Below, one piece after another: positions 58,253 through 64,000 of a stretch of DNA of 64,000 nucleotides. Made by a program: the position numbers and the translations under genes. The notes beneath the pieces were generated by a model. It saw only the letters and a list, made by a program, of their open reading frames with translations, was not told where the DNA came from and ran no database searches. Positions within the stretch are counted from its first letter, which is position 1. Each line of letters begins with the position of its first letter. Source of the DNA: Antilocapra americana (Eukaryota; Chordata; Mammalia; Artiodactyla; Antilocapridae); NCBI GenBank assembly GCA_007570785.1, contig ML660204.1, positions 2,294,001 through 2,358,000 on the forward strand. The letters run 5' to 3'.

Positions 58253-58745
58253 GGAGGGCTCAGTTAAAACCTTGTGCACACTGAGAGAACACACAGAGAC
58301 TGAACCAGACCTTCCTTTGAGTGTTTGAGTGTCTCTTTCAGAGGTATAGGTCAGCAGTGGCCTGCTGCAGGGCAGGGGCTCTGGGTGCAGCAGACCTGGT
58401 TATGGCATAAGCCCTCTTGGGGGAGGTCGCCATTAACCCCACCACAGAACCGCCAGAACTTACACAAGATTGGGGAAACAGACTCTTGGAGGGCACAAAC
58501 AAAACCTTGTGCACACCAGGACCCAGGAGAAAGGAGCAGTGACCCCACAGAGACTGACCCAGACTTACCCATGAGAGTCCAGGAGTCTCCAGCAGAGGCG
58601 TGGGTCAGCAGTGGCCTGTTGCAGGGTCAGGGCACTGAATGGGGCCGCGCACAGGATCTTTTGAAGGAGGTCACCATTATCTTCATTACCTCCACTATAG
58701 TTTGGCCTCAGGTCAAACAACAGAGAGGAAACACAGCCCCACCAA
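58253..58745 (+). repeat. Two-unit tandem repeat in the leader
   Basis: Unit 1 (58253-58497) and unit 2 (58498-58745) share, in order, ggagggc, accttgtgcaca, acagagactga, gtcagcagtggcctg, gcaggg and gaggtcgccatta/gaggtcaccatta, at offsets of 244-254 bases. Diverged. Confidence 0.75.
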
Positions 58746-58864
58746 TGAACAGAAAACTGGATAAAAGATTTACTGAGCATGGCCTCTCCCATCAGAACAA
58801 GACCCAGTTCCCCCCTCAGTCAGTCTCTCCCATCAGGAAGCTTCCGTAAGCCTCTTATCCTTAT

Positions 58865-59161
58865 CCATCAGAGGGCTGCTGCTGCTGCTAAGTCACTTCA
58901 GTCGTGTCCAACTCTGTTCGACCCCATAGATGGCAGCCCACCAGGCTCCAGCGTCCCTGGGATTCTCCAGGCAAGAACGCTGGAGTGGGTTGCCATTTCC
59001 TTCTCCAATGCATGAAAGTTAAAAGTGAAAGTGAAGTCACTCAGTAGTGTCCGACTCTTCATGTTCCAATGTACTGCAGCCTACCAGGCTCCTCCATCCA
59101 TGGGATTTTCCAAGCAAGAGTACTGGAGTGGGTTGCAATTGCCTTCCCTGCCATCAGAGGG
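58865..59161 (-). mobile_element. Bov-A2 SINE, antisense, 11-bp TSD
   Basis: Element 58876-59150 begins with the antisense tail ctgctgctgctgctaag and carries two Bov-A monomers. TSD ccatcagaggg at 58865-58875 and 59151-59161. Inserted in the L1-like leader. Confidence 0.95.
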
Positions 59162-59559
59162 CAGACAGAATGAAAACCACAATCACAGAAAACTAATCAA
59201 TCTGATCACATGGACCACAGCCTTGTCCAACTCAGTGAAACTATGAGCCATGCTGTGTAGGGCCACCCAAGACGGACGGGTCATGGTGGAGAGTTCTGAC
59301 AAAATGTGGTCCACTGGAGAAGGGAATGACAAATCACTTCAGTATTCTTGCCTTGAGAACAGAAAAAAAAGGCAAAAAGGTAGGAAACTGAAAGATAATG
59401 CCCCAGGTTGGTAGGTGCCCAACATGCTAGTGGAGAACAGTGGAGAAATAACTCCAGAAACATGAAGAGACAGAGCCAAAGCAAAAACAACACCCAGTTG
59501 TGGATGTGACTGGTGATGGAAGTAAAGTCTGATGCTGTAAAGAACAACACTGCATAGGA

Positions 59560-61000
59560 ACCTGGAATGTTAGGTTGATGAATCAATTAATTGGAAGTGG
59601 TCAAACAGGAGATGACAAGATTGAACATTGATATTTTAGGGATCAGTGAACTAAAATGGTTCATTCAACATTCAGAAAACTAAGATAATGGCATCTGGCC
59701 CCACCATGCAAATAGATGGGGAAACAGTGGAAACAGTGGCCGACTTTATTTTTCTGGGCTCCAGAATCACTGCAGATGATGATTTCAGCCATGAAATTAG
59801 AAGACACTTATTCCTTGGAAGGAAAGTTATGACCAACCTAGACAGCATATTAAAAAGCAGACATTACTTTGCCAACAAAGATATGTCTAGTCGAGGCTAT
59901 GGTTTTTCCAGTGGTTGTGTATGGATGTTAGAGTTGGATGGTGAAGAAAGCTGAGTGCTGAAGAATTGATGCTTTTGAACTGTGTTGTTGGAGAAGACTC
60001 TTGAGAGTCCCTTGGACAGCAAGGAGATTCAACCAGTCCATCCTAAAGGAGATCAGTTCTGGACGGTCATTGAGGGTCTGATGTTGAAGCTGAAACTCCA
60101 ATACTTTGGCCACTTGATGCGAAGAGCTGACTCATTGGGAAAGACCCTGATGCTGGGAAGGATTGGGGGCAGGAGGAGAAGATGACAACAGAGGATGAGA
60201 TGGTTGGATGGTGTCACCAACACAATGAACATGGGTTTGGGTGGACTTGGGAGTTGGTGATGGACAGGGAGGCCTGGCGTGCTATGGTTCATGGAGTTGC
60301 AAAGAGTCAGACACAACTGAGTGACTGAACTGAACTGAACTGAACTGGAACTAAACTGAACTGAACTAAAATGGACTGGAATAGGTGAATTTAACTCAAA
60401 TGACCATTATATCTACTACTGTAGGCAAGAATCCCTTAGAAGAAATGGAATAGCCTTCATAGTCAGCAAAAGAGTCCGAAATGCAGTACTTGGGTGCAAT
60501 CTCAAAAATGACAGAATGATCTCTGTTTGTTTCCAAGGCAAACCATTCCTTATCAGAGTAATCCAACTCTATGCCCCAAACTAGTAATGCTGAAGAAGCT
60601 GAACTTGAATGGTTCTATGAAGACACACAATACCTTCTAGAACTAACACCCAAAAAAGATGTCCTTTTCATTATAGGGGACTGGAATGCAAAAGTAGGAA
60701 GTCAAGAAATTCCTGGAGTAACAGGAAAATTGGGCCTGGGGGTACAGAATAAAGCAGGGCAGAGGCCAACAGTTTTACTAAGAGACCATACTGATCATAG
60801 CAAACACCCTCTTCCAACAACACAAGAGACGACTCTACACATGGATATCACCAGATGGTCAATACCAAAATCAGATTGATTATATTCTTTGTGGCCAAAG
60901 ATGGAGAAGCTCTATACAGTATAGTCAGCAAAAATAAGACTGGGAGCTGACTGTGGCTCAGATCATGAACTCCTTATTGCCAAATTCAGACTTAAATTGA
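59560..61000 (+). pseudogene. BovB endonuclease remnant, split by nested BovB
   Basis: N-terminal words GTWN (about 59558) and ISELKW (about 59640-59659) come first. The nested element interrupts immediately after, and EFNSNDHYIYYC resumes at 60385. 60571-60879 keeps ELTPKKDVLFIIGDWNAKVG, the GDWN-type catalytic motif. The SDHELL motif lies at about 60960-60980 in another frame. The enzyme would nick target DNA. Frame breaks and the insertion disable it. Confidence 0.85.
59647..60374 (+). mobile_element. BovB 3' fragment nested in BovB, 13-bp TSD
   Basis: Sense BovB from the region just after RT ('cattcagaaaactaagataa') to the 3' end with a ctgaactgaactgaactgaa tail. TSD tgaactaaaatgg at 59647-59659 and 60362-60374. 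The tail resembles the first TSD bases, so the exact right edge is uncertain by a few bases. One frame, 59688-59954, keeps FIFLGSRITADDDFSHEIRR. Confidence 0.95.
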
Positions 61001-61123
61001 AGAAAGTAGGGAAACTACTATACCATTCAGGTATGATCTAAATCAAATCCCTTATGATTATACAGTGGAATTAACAAAGAGATTCAAGGGATTAGATCTG
61101 ATAGAGCGAGTGAAGAACTATAG

Positions 61124-62370
61124 ATGGAGGTTCGTGGCATTGTACAGGAGGCAGGGATCAAGACCATCCCCAGAAAAAAGAAATGCAAAAAGGCAAAATG
61201 GTTGTCTGAGGAGGCCTTACAAATAGCTGTGAAAAGAAGAGAAGCTAGAGACAAAGGAGAAAAGGAAAGATACACCCTTCTGAATGCAGAGTTCCAAAGA
61301 ATAGCAAGGAGAAAGCCTTCCTCAGTGATCAGTGCAAAGAAATAGAGGAAAACAATAGAATGGGAAAGACTAGAGATCTCTTGAAGAAAATTAGAGATAC
61401 CTAGGGAAATTTTCACACAAAGATGGATGAAAGGATAGAAATGCTATGCTAAAGGATAGAAATGGCATGGATCTAACAGAAGCAGAAGATATTAAGAAGA
61501 GTGGCAAGAATACACAGAAGAACTACACAAAAAGATCTTCATGACCCAGATAACCACTATGATGTGATCACTCACCTAGAGCCAGACATCCTGTAATGCA
61601 AAGTCAAGTAGGCCTTAGGAAGCATCACTACAAACAAAGCTAATGGAGGTGATGGAATTCCAGTTGAGCTATTTCAAATCCTAAAAGATGAGGCTGTGAA
61701 AGTGCTTCACTCAATATGTCAGCAAATTTGGAAAACTCAGCAGTGGCCACAGGACTGGAAAAGGTCAGTTTTCATTCTAATCCTAAAGAAAGGCAATGCC
61801 AAAGAATGTTCAACCTACCACACAATTGCACTCATCTCACATGCTAGTAAAGTAATGCTCAAAATTCTCCAAGCCAGGCTTCAACAGTGAATGAACCCTG
61901 AACTTCCAAATGTTAAAGCTGGATTTGAAAAGGCAGAGGAATCAGATATCAAATTGCCAACATCCACTGGATCATCAAAAAAGCAAGCTAATTCCAAAAA
62001 AATTCTACTTCTGGTTTATTGACAATGCCAAAACCTTTGACTGTGTGAATTACAAAAAACTGTGAAAAATTCTTAAAGAGACAGGAATATCAGACCACCT
62101 GACCTGCCTCCTGAGAAATCTGTATGCAGGTCAAGAAGCAACAGTCAGAGCTGGACATGGAACAACAGACTGGTTCCAAATTGGGAAAGGAATACGTCAA
62201 GGCTGTATATTGTCACCCTGCTTATTTAACTTATATGCTGAGTACATCATGTGAAATGCAGGGCTGGATGAAACACAAGCCAGAATCAAGATTTCTGGGA
62301 GAAATATCAATGACCTCAGATATGCAGATGACACCACCCTTACGGCAGAAAGTGAGGAGGAACTAAAGAG
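61124..62370 (+). pseudogene. BovB linker and reverse transcriptase remnant
   Basis: The linker 61124-61345 has KKKCKKAKWLSEEALQIAVK. RT words: ICQQIWKTQQWPQDWKRSVF and KKGNAKECSTYHTIAL in 61696-61890. Motif A is degraded (FIDNAKTFDCVN), and motif B lies around 62190-62220 (GIRQGCILSPCLFNLY). Motif C YADD is intact at about 62319-62330, unlike the copy at 9717. A stop precedes it where arginine is expected (atcatgtgaaatg, about 62248). Several frame shifts. Confidence 0.87.
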
Positions 62371-63125
62371 CCTCTTGATGAAAATGAAAGAAGAAAGTGA
62401 AAAACTTGGCTTAAAACTCAACATTCAGAAAACTAAGATCATGACATCCAGTCCAATCACTTCATGGCAAATAAATGGGGAAACAGTGAGAGACTTTATT
62501 TTCTTAGGCTCCAAAATCACTACAGATGGTAGTGACACAGCCATGTCATTACAGATGGTAATGACACTGCAGCCATGAAATTAAATGATGCTTGCTCCTT
62601 GGAAGAAAAGCTATGACCAACCTAGACAGCATATTAAGAAGCAGAGACATTATTTTGCCAACAAAGGTCTGTCTAGTCAGGGCTATGGTTTTTTTAGTAG
62701 TCATATATGAATGTGACAGCTGGACCATAAAGAAGGCTGAGCATTGAGGAATTGATGCTTTTGAACTGTGGTGTTGGAGAAGACTCTTAAGAGTGCCTTG
62801 GAGACTCTCAAGAGCAAGGAGATCCAACCAGTCCATCCTAAAGGAAATCAGTCCTGAATAATCATTAGAAAGACTGATGCTGAATCTGAAACTCCAATAC
62901 TTTGGCCACCTGATGCAAAGAAGTGACTCATTTGAAAAGACCCTGATGCTGGGAAAGATTGAAGGTGGGAAGAGAAGGGGAAAACATAGGCTGAGATGGT
63001 TGGATTGTAACACCGACTCGATGAACATGGGTTTGGGTAGACTCTGGGAGTTGGTGATGGACAGGGAGGCCTGGTGTGCTGCAGTCCATGGGGTTGCCAA
63101 GAGTCAGACACCACTGAGCGACTGA
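62370..63125 (+). pseudogene. BovB C-terminal region remnant
   Basis: 62375-62578 gives EESEKLGLKLNIQKTKIM and DFIFLGSKITTDG. A short duplication (gatggtagtgacacagccatg / gatggtaatgacactgcagc, 62526-62577) shifts the frame. 62877-63125 keeps [20 protein letters not shown] to the 3' end. The 183-codon antisense frame 62549-63100 is not a gene. Confidence 0.85.
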
Positions 63126-63130
63126 ACTGA

Positions 63131-63755
63131 CTGTCTGATGGTAGGGCTAATGGCGACCTCCAAGAGGGCTCTCACCAAGAGGGCAGGACTGCTGCTGCCA
63201 GTGCCCTTATCTCTGCAGCTAACAACTGTGGCCCCACGCCTCCGCAGAAGTCCCTATAATACATGCATGTAGGTCTGGTTCAGTCACCTGAGGGGCCACT
63301 GCTCCTTTCCCCTGGGTCCTAGTGCACAAAAGATTTTGTCTGTGCCCTCCAAGAGTGGGGTCTCTATATCTCCCAGTCCTTTTGAAGTCCTGCAATCAAA
63401 TCTCGCTGGCCTTCAAGGTCAGATTTCCTGGGGATTTCTGTCACTTTGCTAGATCCCAGGCTGAAAAGTTGACGTGGGGCTCAGAACCTTCACAGCAGTG
63501 GAAGAATTTCTTTGGTATTATTTTTGTCCAGTTTGTGGATCACCCAGCTGGCGGGTTTGGGATTTGATTTTATTGTGATTGAGCCCCTTATACTGTCTTA
63601 TTGTGGCTTTTCCTTTGTCTCTGGACATGGGGAATCTTTTTTGGTGGGTTCCAGCGTCCTCCTGTTGTTGATGGCTGTTCACTACTTCTGATTTCAGTAC
63701 TCTCGCAGGAGATGAGTGAGCGCATGTCCTTCTACTCCACCATCTTGAACCAATC
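63131..63755 (-). promoter_or_regulatory. L1_BT 5' UTR, upstream half, antisense
   Basis: Right edge reads (antisense) caagatggtggagtagaaggacatg, the expected L1 start context, then gaacagccatcaac, acccaccaaaaaag, ccccatgtccagagac. Left edge ends ggtcgccattagccctacca. L1 internal promoters lie here; this copy is disconnected from its ORF1 by the 5.3-kb insertion. Confidence 0.82.
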
Positions 63756-63835
63756 TTTTATTTTCAAACAAGTTTGAAGAAATGTCACTGTCTTCCACAA
63801 TGGCCCATCCCTCATTTTAGGATACTAAAAGACTT

Positions 63836-64000
63836 CAATTCAGTTCAGTTCAGTCGCTCAGTCATGTCTGCCTCTTTGCAACCCATGAATCGCAGCACGC
63901 CAGGCCTCCCTGTCCATCACCAATTCCCGGAGTCTACCCAAACCCATGTCCATTGAGTCAGTGATGCCATCCAGCCATCTCATCCTCTGTCGTCCCCTTC
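63836..64000 (-). mobile_element. BovB 3' end, antisense, runs off the window
   Basis: Tail ttcagttcagttcagtcgc then 'gtctgcctctttgcaaccca', 'ccatcaccaattcccggagt' and 'ccatccagccatctcatcct'. It continues beyond 64000. Confidence 0.93.

Larger units (their letters stand above)
58045..59198 (+). promoter_or_regulatory. L1_BT-like 5' UTR in front of BovB
   Basis: Starts gaaggtggagtagaaggac, matching caagatggtggagtagaagg at the antisense L1 start (63746 leftwards). Further shared words: gctgaacagccat, cccatgtcca, accttgtgcac, cagaggcg, ggtcgccatta, cagccccacc, tttactgagca, tctctcccatcaggaa, cagagggcagac and aaaccacaatcacagaaa, all in the same order in both. Homology ends at about 59198, where L1 would reach its ORF1 start codon. 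L1 5' UTRs carry the internal promoter, so this is a candidate promoter for BovB; that role is inferred. Confidence 0.78.
58045..63130 (+). mobile_element. Long BovB (RTE) LINE with L1-like leader
   Basis: About 5.1 kb including two insertions (Bov-A2 at 58876-59150, BovB at 59660-60361), so about 4.1 kb of its own. Order: L1-like 5' UTR (58045-59198), BovB 5' region (59199-59560), endonuclease (59560-59659 and 60375-61000), linker (about 61000-61560), RT (61560-62370), C-terminal region (62370-63000) and 3' end 'gagcgactgaactgactg'. Many stops and frame shifts, so not mobile. It inserted into the antisense L1 5' UTR. Possible short TSD tcttgatg (57821-57828) / tctgatg (63134-63140) if the small BovB at 57829 belongs to the same event or came later. 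Confidence 0.88.
57115..63777 (-). mobile_element. Antisense L1_BT 5' piece split by a BovB nest
   Basis: An antisense L1 supplies 57137-57828 (ORF1 N-terminus and downstream half of the 5' UTR) and 63131-63755 (upstream half of the 5' UTR). The two halves abut in the L1 order once 57829-63130 is removed: left ...gagcctta.. continues from right ..ccctacca... Flanks share ttttaaacaagtctg (57121-57135) and ttttcaaacaagtttg (63761-63776), a possible TSD for the whole. It lacks everything after the ORF1 start, which is unusual for L1. Confidence 0.7.

Noticed and set aside
58325..58849. 174-codon sense frame
   Set aside because: It translates the L1-like 5' UTR of the BovB, crosses the two leader repeat units and has no match to L1 or BovB proteins.

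Overview
The window reads as intergenic or deep intronic DNA of a bovid ruminant (cattle, sheep, goat or a close relative; the species cannot be fixed by eye). The diagnosis rests on dense ruminant-specific retroposons: BovB (RTE) LINEs, tRNA-Glu-headed Bov-tA and Bov-A2 SINEs, CHR-type cetartiodactyl SINEs and ruminant L1 (L1_BT) ends, lying over older mammalian MIR, L2, L1M, MLT1-like and hAT copies. I found no host protein-coding gene, tRNA, rRNA, snRNA or CRISPR array. The only recognisable coding sequence is retrotransposon reverse transcriptase, endonuclease and L1 ORF1/ORF2 remnants, all broken.

Layout. 1-8 kb: mostly unassigned sequence with MIR/L2 relics, Bov-tA copies and a degenerate CATC array. 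8.0-10.5 kb: a 5'-deleted BovB with a recognisable RT domain. 10.9-15.1 kb: L1M fragments, a homopyrimidine tract and an unclassified ~185 bp block that recurs inverted at 16.5 kb. 17-20.5 kb: an old L1M carrying four younger insertions (L1_BT 3' end, BovB 3' end, Bov-A2, CHR), two with clear target-site duplications (TSDs). 20.5-43 kb: mostly non-repetitive sequence with MIR/L2 relics, scattered Bov-tA, a complete short hAT element (24.65-25.10 kb), a GGAT array, an MLT1-like LTR and a 57-bp inverted repeat near 38 kb. 43-47.2 kb: an antisense L1 mosaic (ORF2 C-terminus, ORF1 coiled coil, 5' UTR) cut by SINEs. 47-57 kb: AT-rich sequence with L1/L2 relics. 57.1-63.8 kb: a deep nest. An antisense L1_BT 5' end and ORF1 start was split by a sense BovB, which itself contains a Bov-A2 and a second BovB.

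The most interesting signal is in that nest. The sense BovB at 58-63 kb does not begin with BovB-specific sequence. Its first ~860 bp (insertion removed) are homologous to the L1_BT 5' UTR that lies antisense around it, up to about four bases before the L1 ORF1 start codon, and only then does BovB sequence begin. This looks like an RTE element driven by a captured L1 promoter, with a two-unit internal repeat. I cannot tell from the sequence alone whether this chimera is already catalogued. Other items worth checking are the unclassified inverted repeat pair with a hairpin exactly at its edge, and the 57-bp inverted repeat around 38 kb.
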